From NCBI RefSeq assembly GCF_016755875.1, contig NZ_BNED01000005.1:3513001-3577000 (forward strand): a DNA stretch of 64,000 bases, written 5' to 3'. Both the position numbers and the translations under genes were made by a program. The DNA comes from Streptomyces spororaveus (lineage in GTDB: Bacteria; Actinomycetota; Actinomycetes; Streptomycetales; Streptomycetaceae). Each line of letters begins with the position of its first letter. Within the stretch, counting starts at the first letter, position 1. The notes below the pieces were generated by a model. The model was not told the DNA's origin, ran no database searches, and was given only the letters and a program-made list of their open reading frames with translations. This document shows positions 53,567 through 61,627 of this stretch, piece after piece.

Positions 53567-53619
53567 GCCGGGGCAGAGGCCGAGGCCGACCGGGGCCGCA
53601 TGGGCGCGGCGCGGCGCCG

Positions 53620-53637
53620 CCCGGTCCGAAGACCGGG
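53620..53637. terminator. Terminator between DUF5691 and icmB
   Basis: CCCGGTC and GACCGGG pair around a CGAA tetraloop, with GGCGC arms extending the stem, between convergent genes. Confidence 0.65.
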
Positions 53638-53726
53638 TGCGCCACGCAGAACCCGGCGCGGCAACGGCTCGCGGGGCTGAAGGTGCGCGCTACGGCGCTG
53701 CCCGGCCTCCGCCGGACCGCCGCAGG

Positions 53727-54128
53727 CTACTGGCGGACGTGGGCGTTGACCCACTCCACGATGGCGGTCGTCGTCGCGCCCGGCGTGAAGATCTCGGCCA
53801 CGCCCTTCTCCTTCAGAGGGGCGATGTCGTCCTCCGGGATGATGCCGCCGCCGAAGACCTTGATGTCCTCCGCGTCGCGCTCCTTGAGGAGTTCCAGCAC
53901 GCGCGCGAAGAGCGTGTTGTGGGCTCCGGAGAGGATCGAGAGGCCGATCGCGTCGGCGTCCTCCTGGATGGCGGTGTCCACGATCTGCTCGGGGGTCTGG
54001 TGGAGGCCGGTGTAGATGACCTCCATGCCCGCGTCCCGCAGCGCCCGCGCGATCACCTTGGCCCCGCGGTCGTGGCCGTCGAGACCCGGCTTGGCCACCA
54101 CCACACGGATCGGACCGGTCACACCCAT
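53727..54128 (-). CDS. icmB: Coenzyme B12-binding small subunit of an acyl-CoA mutase
   Basis: 133 residues, a stand-alone cobalamin-binding domain. The base-off B12 motif Asp-X-His-X2-Gly is D17-G-H19-D-R-G22, followed by LSILSGAHN (Ser-X-Leu) and VFGGGII (Gly-Gly). Length and sequence match IcmB, the small subunit of isobutyryl-CoA mutase in Streptomyces. No large subunit is adjacent. The large subunit at 1286-2866 lies 51 kb away and has methylmalonyl-type pocket residues, so this B12 protein may serve more than one partner. GGGAGG precedes the ATG. Confidence 0.88.
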   Translation of the reverse strand: MGVTGPIRVVVAKPGLDGHDRGAKVIARALRDAGMEVIYTGLHQTPEQIVDTAIQEDADAIGLSILSGAHNTLFARVLELLKERDAEDIKVFGGGIIPEDDIAPLKEKGVAEIFTPGATTTAIVEWVNAHVRQ

Positions 54129-54303
54129 CGCACTGCCTCCCGAGTGAACGAACGTTAAGTACAGCATCGCGCACGCCGCCGTTTCGCGGTCAATCACGAG
54201 GGGGAAATCACACGTGGGACGGCATTGCGCCACCGTGCCGCCAGCCGCACGGCATGGTGGCGCGAGCGCCGCGGGTCCCGCTGAGGCTCAGGGGAGGCCG
54301 TCG

Positions 54304-55083
54304 ATGGGGCTGTCCATACCCATGTCCATGCCCTTGTCCGGCGCCGCACTGCGGGCCGGCGCGCTCGAAGTGGTGGTGCTCGGCGGGCACCTCCTGCTGT
54401 ATCCCACCGGAGTGTGCCAGGAGAAGGTCACCACCCGCCCGCCCGCGACACGGCCGCCGGTCCTCCTTCTGCACGGGTTCACCGACAACCGGTCCATCTT
54501 CGTCCTGCTGCGCCGCGCCCTCGGGGCGGGAGGCCGGCACGTGGAGGCGTACAACTACTCGCCCTTCACCCTGGATCTGCGCGTCGCCGCCCGCCATCTC
54601 GCCCGGCACGTCGAGGAGCTGTGCGAGCGCACCGGACAGGACCGGGTGGATCTGGTCGGGCACAGCCTGGGCGGGCTCGTCGGCCGGTACTACGTGCAGC
54701 GGCTCGGCGGCGGCACCCGCGTCCGGACCCTCGTCACCCTCGGCACCCCGCATTCCGGCACCCGGGTCGCCCCCTTCATGGACGCGCACCCGCTGGTGCG
54801 GCAGATCCGCCCGGACTCCGAGGTGATGGCCGAGCTCGCCGCGCCCGCGCCCGACTGCACCACCCGGTGCGTCGCGTTCTGGAGCGAGTTCGACGCGCTG
54901 ATGACCCCGGCCGGGTCGGCGCGGATCGAACACCCGGATCTGTGTGTGGAGAACGTGCAGGTCACCGGTATCGGACATCTCGCACTGGTCGCCCATCCCG
55001 CCGTGATCGCGGCGGTCCGGCGCACCCTCGACGGGCCCGGACTGGTCGCCGTCACGGGCACGGACGCCGCCTCCGTCGCCTAG
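54304..55083 (+). CDS. Alpha/beta-hydrolase lipase-like enzyme
   Basis: About 259 residues. The nucleophile elbow is GHSLGG with Ser121. The oxyanion region is VLLLHGFTDNRSIF, followed by the catalytic Asp region near FWSEFDALMTP and the His in IGHLALVAHP. The layout (HGFTDN, VDLVGHSLGGLVGRYYVQRLGG, LVTLGTPHSGT) is that of triacylglycerol lipase/esterase EstA-LipB-type enzymes in actinobacteria. The N-terminal hydrophobic stretch may target it to the membrane or serve as a signal. ATG 54304 follows AGGGGAGG. It is divergent from icmB. The substrate is unknown. Confidence 0.82.
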   Translation: MGLSIPMSMPLSGAALRAGALEVVVLGGHLLLYPTGVCQEKVTTRPPATRPPVLLLHGFTDNRSIFVLLRRALGAGGRHVEAYNYSPFTLDLRVAARHLARHVEELCERTGQDRVDLVGHSLGGLVGRYYVQRLGGGTRVRTLVTLGTPHSGTRVAPFMDAHPLVRQIRPDSEVMAELAAPAPDCTTRCVAFWSEFDALMTPAGSARIEHPDLCVENVQVTGIGHLALVAHPAVIAAVRRTLDGPGLVAVTGTDAASVA

Positions 55084-55197
55084 CCGACGAGCGACCAGTA
55101 GTCGAACTAATTTCGAACTCAAGGCCAAGGGTGAGCCTTTCGGCGACCGAAAGACGGCCGAATGCCCGGTTCCGGAGATCTGGGGACCCGGCGAAGA

Positions 55198-55227
55198 TTG
55201 TCGATGCGAGTAACCGCCGGGTACAGT
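55198..55227 (+). promoter_or_regulatory. Probable housekeeping promoter of the M23 peptidase gene
   Basis: TTGTCG (55198-55203) and TACAGT (55222-55227) are separated by 18 bp, a good vegetative-type promoter. The transcript would start near 55234, about 70 nt before the preferred start codon. No c-di-AMP (ydaO) riboswitch fits in that leader. Confidence 0.5.
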
Positions 55228-55304
55228 CACGCCACTGCTCTCCTCCGGTGAACCTTGAGTTCCCGGCCACCCAGGCCCCCACTGCCGAGGCGAAAGAGAA
55301 GTTG

Positions 55305-56915
55305 GTGAACGACCGCCCAACGTCGGGCCAGTATCCGGATTCCGGGTATGACGGCCTTTCCACCACCGCTTTCGCTGGTGATTCGACCTACGTTGCCTAT
55401 GAAACGCAGGGCCAGGGGGTCAATTACGCCGCCTACGGCTCCTACGACACCGGTGCGTACGACGCCACCGCGTGGGCCTCGCAGGACAGTTACCTGTCCA
55501 CGATCCCGGCCCAGGCCGCCCCCGAGGACACCACCGGCAGCTGGGACGCGAGCGCCTGGAACACGCCGAGCGCGGACTACTCGGGCTACGCGCAGTACCA
55601 GCAGCCCTCCTTCGGCTACGACACCTCCGGCGAGCAGACCGGGCACTGGGCGATGCCGGGCTACGGCACCACCGGCACCGAGACCGGCGCCTACGACGCC
55701 ACCGCCTGGAACACCGTCGCCGAGGCCCCGGCCCAGCCCGAGGCCGGCTACGCGTACGAGTACCAGCCCGCGCCCGAGCCCGCCGCGCAGCAGGAGTACA
55801 CGTACGAGGCGACCACCGTCGGCTACGCCTACGAGGCCACCCAGGCCGTCGTCATCGACTCCGGGCACCAGGGCGGATTCGAGACCGGTTTCGAGGCGGG
55901 TTACGAGAGCGGCTCCGTCGCCTACAGCGAGACCGCCGTCTTCGAGGTGCTCTCCGACGAAACCCCGCAGGCCCACGAAGCTCACGAGGCGCACGAGGCG
56001 CACGACACGCACGAGGAGCAGGATCTGCCCGAGGTCCACGACCTCCCCACCCAGGCCATGCCCGTGACCTCGGCTCCGCGCTCCGCGCGCCGGACCGCCG
56101 CCAAGGGGAACGGCAGGACGGGCGCCGGCGCCAAGGCGGGCACCGGCGGCACCAACGGCGCGGGCGGCGGCAGCAGCCGTCGCCGCAACCCGGCGAAGCG
56201 TTCCGCCCTGCTGACCGTGGCCGTGCCCTCCGCCTGCGTGATGGGCGTCGCGGGCGTCGCGGCCGCCTCCGTCGGCGGCCTCACCGGTACGGACCGGCCC
56301 GCCGAGGAGCCCACCACGATGGCCGCGCCCGACCCGGCCTCGGTGAAACCGGTCGCGGCGAACACCAAGCTCGACACCCAACTGGTCGCGCTCAGCGCCG
56401 ACGCGGGCGACTTCGCGGACCGCGCGAGCCGCACGCAGGAGCGCATCGACCTGCGCGAGCGCCAGGAAGAGGAAAAGAAGAAGAAGGCGGAGGAGGCCGC
56501 AGCCAAGGAGGCCGCCCGCCCCAAGTTCGCCATCCCCGTGAACCAGCACGGCCTGAGCGCCAACTTCGGCCAGGCCGGCGGCATGTGGATGTCGGTGCAC
56601 ACCGGCATCGACTTCCCGGTCTCCTACGGGACCCCGGTCATGTCGGCCACCGACGGCACCGTGCGCACCCAGTACAACAGCGCCTACGGGAACATGGCGA
56701 TCGTGACCTCGCCCGACGGCACCGAGACCTGGTACTGCCACCTCAGCTCCACCAAGATCCGCGGCGGCAAGGTCAAGGCGGGCGACGTCATCGCCTACTC
56801 GGGCAACTCCGGCAACTCCACCGGCCCGCACCTCCACTTCGAGGTCCGGCCCGGCGGCGGATCCGCGATCGACCCCCTGCCCTGGCTGCGCAGCCACGGC
56901 CTCGACCCGACGTAA
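55305..56915 (+). CDS. M23-family peptidoglycan endopeptidase with long disordered head
   Basis: About 536 residues. Residues 1-270 are low-complexity and rich in Tyr, Gly, Thr, Ala and Glu, with repeats (GAYDATAW twice; AHEAHEAHEAHD). A basic stretch and one membrane helix (about 300-325, LTVAVPSACVMGVAGVAAASVGGL) follow. A coiled coil (DRASRTQERIDLRERQEEEKKKK, about 365-400) leads to a LytM/M23 domain with VHTGIDF, YCHLS and GPHLHFEV zinc ligands. It should cut peptidoglycan peptides outside the membrane. The start is uncertain: GTG 55305 has a weak GAGAAG; GTG 55248 adds 19 residues with codons unusual for this genome. Confidence 0.85.
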   Translation: MNDRPTSGQYPDSGYDGLSTTAFAGDSTYVAYETQGQGVNYAAYGSYDTGAYDATAWASQDSYLSTIPAQAAPEDTTGSWDASAWNTPSADYSGYAQYQQPSFGYDTSGEQTGHWAMPGYGTTGTETGAYDATAWNTVAEAPAQPEAGYAYEYQPAPEPAAQQEYTYEATTVGYAYEATQAVVIDSGHQGGFETGFEAGYESGSVAYSETAVFEVLSDETPQAHEAHEAHEAHDTHEEQDLPEVHDLPTQAMPVTSAPRSARRTAAKGNGRTGAGAKAGTGGTNGAGGGSSRRRNPAKRSALLTVAVPSACVMGVAGVAAASVGGLTGTDRPAEEPTTMAAPDPASVKPVAANTKLDTQLVALSADAGDFADRASRTQERIDLRERQEEEKKKKAEEAAAKEAARPKFAIPVNQHGLSANFGQAGGMWMSVHTGIDFPVSYGTPVMSATDGTVRTQYNSAYGNMAIVTSPDGTETWYCHLSSTKIRGGKVKAGDVIAYSGNSGNSTGPHLHFEVRPGGGSAIDPLPWLRSHGLDPT

Positions 56916-56943
56916 CCGCCCCGCGCAACCGTCCGAGGCGAGC

Positions 56944-56969
56944 GCCGCGCGGCCCGAAGGCCGCGCGGC
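56944..56969. terminator. Bidirectional terminator
   Basis: GCCGCGCGGCC and GGCCGCGCGGC form an 11-bp stem with a CGAA tetraloop between the convergent M23 and pcrA genes. Confidence 0.85.
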
Positions 56970-56988
56970 CGTCTGTCGTCCTCCGGTC

Positions 56989-59523
56989 CTACAGCTTCTG
57001 GACCGGCGCGTAGCGCAGCAGCAGCCGCTTGGGCTTGTCGTCCCCGAAGTCGATGGTGGCCTGCGCGTCCGCGCCCGCTCCCCTGACCTCCATGACGGTG
57101 CCGAGCCCGAACTGGTCGTGCGTGACCCGGTCCCCGACCACCAGGGCGACGACCGGCTTGTCGGCGGCCCGCCGCGTGGCGAAACCGGACGGGCCGGACT
57201 TCGTACGCGACGAGGACAGGAAGGCCTCCGGCGAGGTGCCGAACGTCGCCTTGCCCGATCCGGACGACGAGGACCCGTACGACGACCCGTACGACGAGCC
57301 GCGCATCGGACCCGCCGGCTTCTGCGTCGCGCCCGTCCGCTTCCACTGGAGGTACTCCGCCGGAATCTCCTCCAGGAACCGCGACGGCGGGTTGTACGAG
57401 GGGGTGCCCCACGCGCTGCGCATGCTGGAGCGGGTCAGGTACAGCCGCTCGCGCGCCCGCGTGATGCCGACGTAGGCGAGGCGGCGCTCCTCCTCCAGCT
57501 CCTTGGTCTGGCCCAGTGCGCGCATGTGCGGGAAGACCCCGTCCTCCATGCCGGTCAGGAAGACCACCGGGAATTCGAGGCCCTTGGCGGTGTGCAGGGT
57601 CATCAGCGTGATGACGCCCGTGCCCTCGGTGTCCTCGTCCGGGATCTGGTCGGAGTCGGCGACCAGCGCGACCTGCTCCAGGAACTCGGCCAGGGTGCCG
57701 GAGCCGGGAGCCGGGGCCCCGGTCTCGGCGGCCTCGGCTACCGCGGCCTCCCGCGCCTGCTCGAACTCCAGCGCGACCGCCGCGAGCTCCTGAAGGTTCT
57801 CGATGCGCGTCTCGTCCTGCGGGTCGGTCGACGCCTGGAGCTCGGCGAGGTAGCCCGTCCGCTCCAGGACCGCCTCCAGCACCACCGCCGGGCCCGCGCC
57901 CGAGTCGACGATCGTGCGCAGCTCCTCCATCAGCACGTTGAACCGCTTCACCGCGTTGGTGGAGCGCGCCGCCATGCCGAAGGCCTCGTCCACGCGGCGC
58001 AGCGCCTGCGGGAAGGTGATCTTCTCGCGCAGCGCGAGGGCGTCGATCATCGCCTCGGCGCGCTCGCCGATGCCGCGCTTGGGCACGTTCAGGATGCGCC
58101 GCAGCGGGACGTTGTCCTCGGGGTTCGCGAGGACGCGCAGGTACGCGAGGACGTCGCGGACCTCCTTGCGCTCGTAGAAGCGGACGCCGCCGACGACCTT
58201 GTAGGGCAGTCCGACCCGGATGAAGATCTCCTCGAACACACGGGACTGCGCGTTGGTCCGGTAGAAGATCGCCACGTCGCCCGCCTTGGCGTCGCCCGCG
58301 TCGGTGAGCCGGTCGATCTCGTCGGCGACGAACTGCGCCTCGTCGTGTTCGGTGTCGGCGACGTAGCCGGTGATGACGGCGCCGGTGCCGGCCTGGGTCC
58401 ACAGGTTCTTGGCGCGGCGGTTCTCGTTGCGCTCGATGACCGCGTTGGCGGCGGAGAGGATCGTCTGCGTGGAGCGGTAGTTCTGCTCCAGCAGGATCGT
58501 CGTCGCGTCCTTGTAGTCCTCCTCGAACTGGAGGATGTTGCGGATGGTCGCGCCGCGGAAGGCGTAGATCGACTGGTCGGCGTCACCCACCACGCACAGC
58601 TCCGCCGGGGGCAGGTCGGGATAGCCGGCGCCCACCAGCTCGCGCACGAGCGTGTACTGGGCGTGGTTGGTGTCCTGGTACTCGTCGACGAGGACGTGCC
58701 GGAAGCGGCGCCGGTAGTGCTCGGCGACGTCCGGGAACGCCTGGAGCAGGTGGACCGTGGTCATGATGATGTCGTCGAAGTCGAGCGCGTTGGCCTCGCG
58801 CAGCCGCCCCTGGTACATCGCGTACGCCTGGGCGAGCGTCTTCTCGAAACCGTCGGCGGCCTGGCCGGCGAAGGCGTCCTCGTCGATGAGCTCGTTCTTG
58901 AGGTTCGAGATCTTGGCGTTGAAGGCCTTGGGCGGGAACTTCTTCGGGTCCAGGTCCAGGTCGCGGCAGACGAGCGCCATCAGGCGCTTCGAGTCGGCCG
59001 CGTCGTAGATCGAGAACGAGGACGTGAAGCCGAGGCGCTTGGACTCGCGGCGCAGGATGCGCACGCACGCGCTGTGGAAGGTGGAGACCCACATGGCGTT
59101 CGCGCGCGGGCCGACCAGGCCCTCGACGCGCTCCTTCATCTCACCGGCGGCCTTGTTGGTGAAGGTGATCGCCAGGATCTGGCCGGGGTGGACGTTGCGC
59201 GCGGACAGCAGGTGTCCGATGCGGTGGGTCAGCACCCGGGTCTTGCCGGAGCCGGCGCCCGCCACGATGAGCAGCGGGGAGCCCGCGTGCACCACGGCCG
59301 CGCGCTGCTGCTCGTTGAGCCCGTCCAGGAGCGTCGCCGGGTCGATGACGGGCCTGGGGGCGCCGTCCCGGTAGTACGCGTCCCCGCTCATGGGTACGTC
59401 GAAGGCGCCCCCGAAGAGATCGTCCGCGCCCGCCTCCGGGGCGGCGTGGTCCTCGGGCGGCGGCGGGACCTCGTCGGAGGGAGTGAGGTCCGCCAGGAAA
59501 CTGTCGTCAAAGAGGCTGCTCAT
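56989..59523 (-). CDS. pcrA: ATP-dependent DNA helicase PcrA/UvrD
   Basis: 844 residues, a 3'-5' superfamily 1 helicase of repair and replication-fork maintenance. Motif I is LLIVAGAGSGKTRVLTHRI (GSGKT), motif II DEYQDTNHAQY, motif III VVGDADQSIYAFRGA, motif IV QNYRSTQTI, motif V TLHTAKGLEFPVVFLTG and motif VI YVGITRARERLYL. The C-terminal VGDRVTHDQFGLGTVMEVRG is the Tudor-like domain that contacts RNA polymerase in PcrA. A 70-residue acidic head precedes motif I. The start lies 17 bp inside the ArsR gene. A DNA-damage-type promoter element sits just upstream. Confidence 0.96.
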   Translation of the reverse strand: MSSLFDDSFLADLTPSDEVPPPPEDHAAPEAGADDLFGGAFDVPMSGDAYYRDGAPRPVIDPATLLDGLNEQQRAAVVHAGSPLLIVAGAGSGKTRVLTHRIGHLLSARNVHPGQILAITFTNKAAGEMKERVEGLVGPRANAMWVSTFHSACVRILRRESKRLGFTSSFSIYDAADSKRLMALVCRDLDLDPKKFPPKAFNAKISNLKNELIDEDAFAGQAADGFEKTLAQAYAMYQGRLREANALDFDDIIMTTVHLLQAFPDVAEHYRRRFRHVLVDEYQDTNHAQYTLVRELVGAGYPDLPPAELCVVGDADQSIYAFRGATIRNILQFEEDYKDATTILLEQNYRSTQTILSAANAVIERNENRRAKNLWTQAGTGAVITGYVADTEHDEAQFVADEIDRLTDAGDAKAGDVAIFYRTNAQSRVFEEIFIRVGLPYKVVGGVRFYERKEVRDVLAYLRVLANPEDNVPLRRILNVPKRGIGERAEAMIDALALREKITFPQALRRVDEAFGMAARSTNAVKRFNVLMEELRTIVDSGAGPAVVLEAVLERTGYLAELQASTDPQDETRIENLQELAAVALEFEQAREAAVAEAAETGAPAPGSGTLAEFLEQVALVADSDQIPDEDTEGTGVITLMTLHTAKGLEFPVVFLTGMEDGVFPHMRALGQTKELEEERRLAYVGITRARERLYLTRSSMRSAWGTPSYNPPSRFLEEIPAEYLQWKRTGATQKPAGPMRGSSYGSSYGSSSSGSGKATFGTSPEAFLSSSRTKSGPSGFATRRAADKPVVALVVGDRVTHDQFGLGTVMEVRGAGADAQATIDFGDDKPKRLLLRYAPVQKL

Positions 59524-59857
59524 CGCATTCCGAGTCTAGGGGGCGGGACCGACAGGCCAGCACGAGTTCGAGCAGACCGGGGAAACGGAGCTCCAGGTCC
59601 TCGCGGCGCAGCGCGAGGAAGAGCTTGCGGCCCTGGGGGCGCTGGCAGATGAGCCCGCTCTCCCGCAGCGTCTTGAGGTGGTGCGTGACGCTGGACCGGG
59701 GCAGGTCGGGGACGACCTCGCCGCAGAACGCCTCCTCGCCGGAGGCCAGCTTGCGGACGATCTCCAGCCGGACGGGGTGTCCGAGCGCCGCGAGGACCTC
59801 GACCAGCTCGATGCGGTCGGCGGCGGGGTGGGTCGGCTCGGCGGCGGCAGCAGGCAT
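59507..59857 (-). CDS. ArsR-family transcriptional regulator overlapping pcrA
   Basis: 116 residues with one winged helix: VEVLAALGHPVRLEIVRKLASGEEAFCGEVVPDLPRSSVTHHLKTLRESGLICQRPQGRKLFLALRREDLE. Metal-binding Cys pairs (the CXC of ArsR/SmtB) are absent; one Cys in EEAFCGEV and one in LICQ remain, so it may be a redox or non-metal sensor. Its last 17 bp overlap the start of pcrA. It is divergent from a small membrane-protein gene, and a large inverted repeat lies between. A TACAGT 6 nt upstream of the ATG suggests a leaderless mRNA. Confidence 0.88.
   Translation of the reverse strand: MPAAAAEPTHPAADRIELVEVLAALGHPVRLEIVRKLASGEEAFCGEVVPDLPRSSVTHHLKTLRESGLICQRPQGRKLFLALRREDLELRFPGLLELVLACRSRPLDSECDEQPL
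59533..59555 (-). promoter_or_regulatory. PafBC/RecA-NDp-like element of pcrA
   Basis: On the - strand CTGTCGGTC (59555-59547), 8 nt, then TAGACT (59538-59533) matches TTGTCRGTG-N8-TANNNT except for the first and last bases of the upstream box. It lies inside the 3' end of the ArsR gene. The ATG of pcrA follows 9 nt after the -10. Confidence 0.6.
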
Positions 59858-59898
59858 GACCCCACTGTACGCAGTTCTCGTACGGACACGGCCAGACC

Positions 59899-59950
59899 AT
59901 TCGAAGATTTCGTACAGTCCACTCACACTCGGCCGTACGAAATCCTCGAA
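59899..59950. promoter_or_regulatory. Large inverted repeat, probable ArsR operator
   Basis: TTCGAAGATTTCGTAC (59900-59915) and GTACGAAATCCTCGAA (59935-59950) are inverted copies with one mismatch in 16, separated by 19 bp. A third partial copy (TTCTCGTACGG) lies at about 59875-59885. The arms sit between the ArsR gene and the membrane-protein gene at 60006, so an ArsR dimer could bind each arm. Confidence 0.6.
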
Positions 59951-60005
59951 CGGACGAGCCGACCCGCTTCTTCGGCCGACCGGAGCGCCTCGTACGCTCG
60001 ACGCC

Positions 60006-60359
60006 ATGGACGTACTCATCAGTGCCTTCGTCGGCCTGCACATCATCGGGATCGCCGCGCTGCTCGGCGGCTTCCTGACCCAGATGAAGGCGATGAGCGC
60101 GGGCACCGCCCGTTTCACGCCCGCCATGCTGCACGGCGCGCTCACGATGCTCGTCACCGGCGTACTCCTGGTCGGCTTCAACCAGATGGACGGGACCCCC
60201 GTCAACAACGTCAAGGTCGGCGTGAAGCTCGCGCTCCTCTTCGTGATCCTCTGCCTCGTCTACGTCAAGCGCGACGAGGAGCACGTGGACAAGGCGCTCT
60301 TCGGTGCGGTCGGCGGTTTGACCGTGATCAACATCTTCATCGCCGTTCTCTGGCACTGA
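60006..60359 (+). CDS. Small four-helix membrane protein next to ArsR
   Basis: 117 residues, nearly all hydrophobic: MDVLISAFVGLHIIGIAALLGGFLT, ARFTPAMLHGALTMLVTGVLLVGF, VGVKLALLFVILCLVYVKR and LFGAVGGLTVINIFIAVLWH. His residues in the first, second and last helices (LHIIG, MLHGA, VLWH) could bind haem or metal. I recognise no named family. It is divergent from the ArsR gene and downstream of the inverted repeat, so it is the probable ArsR target. Start ATG 60006; no strong ribosome-binding site. Confidence 0.78.
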   Translation: MDVLISAFVGLHIIGIAALLGGFLTQMKAMSAGTARFTPAMLHGALTMLVTGVLLVGFNQMDGTPVNNVKVGVKLALLFVILCLVYVKRDEEHVDKALFGAVGGLTVINIFIAVLWH

Positions 60360-60502
60360 CCCACACCGGAACGATCCACTCCGGTCCTTGACGGCCGACT
60401 CCGGTCGTATCGAGCCACTTACGATCATCCCGTCATCCGCCCGTTACCTCCGGGTCTAGCGTCCTCCTCCAAGCACCGACCGAGGAAGGACGTGAGGCCC
60501 TC

Positions 60503-61573
60503 GTGGCCAGTCATCGAAAGCCCAGGCAGCGCACGCTCTCAGGCGGCCCGGTACGGGCGACCGCCGCCACCCTCGCCCTCGCGGGCGCTGCCACCGCCAC
60601 CGCCTTCGAAGGCGCCGCCCAGGCCGACCCCCGCCTCACCCCCGCCCAGGTGAAGTCGGAGGTGGACCGGCTCTACGAGGAGGCCGAGGCGGCGACCGAG
60701 CAGTACAACGGGGCGAAGGAGCAGGCGGACGAGGCCGAACGCGCACTGACCGGACTGCGCGAGGAGACCGCCCGCAAGACCGACCAGCTCAACACCGCCC
60801 GCAGCGCGCTCGGCACGCTCGCCGCCTCCCAGTACCGCAGCGGGTCCCTCGGCACCGCCGTCCAGCTCGCGCTGGCGTCCGACCCGCAGGAGTACCTCTC
60901 CCAGGCCGCCTTCATCGCGCGCGCCGGGGACCGCAACGCCGCCGGGATCACCACCGTGCGCCGCCGGCTCGACGAGGTCGGCAAGCTCCGCGAGCAGGCC
61001 GCCGGGCGGCTCGCCGACCTCCGCTCCCGGCAGGACGAACTCGCCGGGCACAAGGCCGTGATCGAGGAGAAGCTCACCACCGCCAAGAACCTGCTGGCCC
61101 GGCTCACCGCCGAGGAGCGGGCCGCCTACGAGGCCCAGTCGCCCGGCGGTCCCGCCGCCGCACCCGCCCCGTCCGCCGCGTCAGCCGGGTCCCGGGACAG
61201 CACGCCCCCGCCCCCGTCCGACGGTTCGCGCGCGGCCCGCGCCGTGGCCTTCGCGTACACGGCGATCGGCAAGCCGTACGTCTGGGGCGCCACGGGCCCG
61301 GGGTCCTTCGACTGCTCCGGCCTGACCCAGGCGGCCTGGCGTTCGGCCGGGGTCTCCCTGCCCCGCACCACCTACACCCAGATCAACGCCGGCCGGCGCG
61401 TGTCCCGCGACCAGCTGGCCCCCGGCGACCTGGTGTTCTTCTACTCCGGGGTGACCCACGTCGGCCTCTACGTCGGCAACGGCCAGATGATCCACGCCCC
61501 GCGCCCCGGCTCGACGGTCCGGCTGGCGCCGATCGACTCGATGCCCTGGGCCGGAGCCTCCCGCCCCGCGTGA
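60503..61573 (+). CDS. NlpC/P60 cell-wall hydrolase with coiled-coil domain
   Basis: 356 residues. A signal peptide (ATLALAGAATATAFEGAAQA) is followed by a long coiled coil (about 50-215, VDRLYEEAEAATEQYNGAKEQADEAERAL ...) and a Ser/Pro linker. The NlpC/P60 domain spans about 240-356. The catalytic Cys is in GPGSFDCSGLTQAAW, the His in GVTHVGLYVG and the polar third residue in MIHAPRPG. Such RipA-like DL-endopeptidases cut peptidoglycan stem peptides during growth, with the coiled coil keeping the enzyme inactive or localised. GTG 60503 begins immediately before the basic signal start. Confidence 0.92.
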   Translation: MASHRKPRQRTLSGGPVRATAATLALAGAATATAFEGAAQADPRLTPAQVKSEVDRLYEEAEAATEQYNGAKEQADEAERALTGLREETARKTDQLNTARSALGTLAASQYRSGSLGTAVQLALASDPQEYLSQAAFIARAGDRNAAGITTVRRRLDEVGKLREQAAGRLADLRSRQDELAGHKAVIEEKLTTAKNLLARLTAEERAAYEAQSPGGPAAAPAPSAASAGSRDSTPPPPSDGSRAARAVAFAYTAIGKPYVWGATGPGSFDCSGLTQAAWRSAGVSLPRTTYTQINAGRRVSRDQLAPGDLVFFYSGVTHVGLYVGNGQMIHAPRPGSTVRLAPIDSMPWAGASRPA

Positions 61574-61590
61574 CCCCTCGGCCCCGGGCG

Positions 61591-61612
61591 GCGTCCGCCG
61601 ATCGGCGGACGC
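61591..61612. terminator. Bidirectional terminator
   Basis: GCGTCCGCCG-AT-CGGCGGACGC is a near-continuous palindrome with 10-bp arms between the convergent NlpC/P60 and esterase genes. Confidence 0.75.
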
Positions 61613-61627
61613 GGGGGTGTGCGCGGG

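Noticed and set aside
55084..55304. A c-di-AMP (ydaO) riboswitch before the M23 peptidase gene
   Set aside because: Streptomyces wall-hydrolase genes often carry one, so I looked, but the leader from the likely start site is only about 70 nt and shows no ydaO blocks. The NlpC/P60 leader is also too short.
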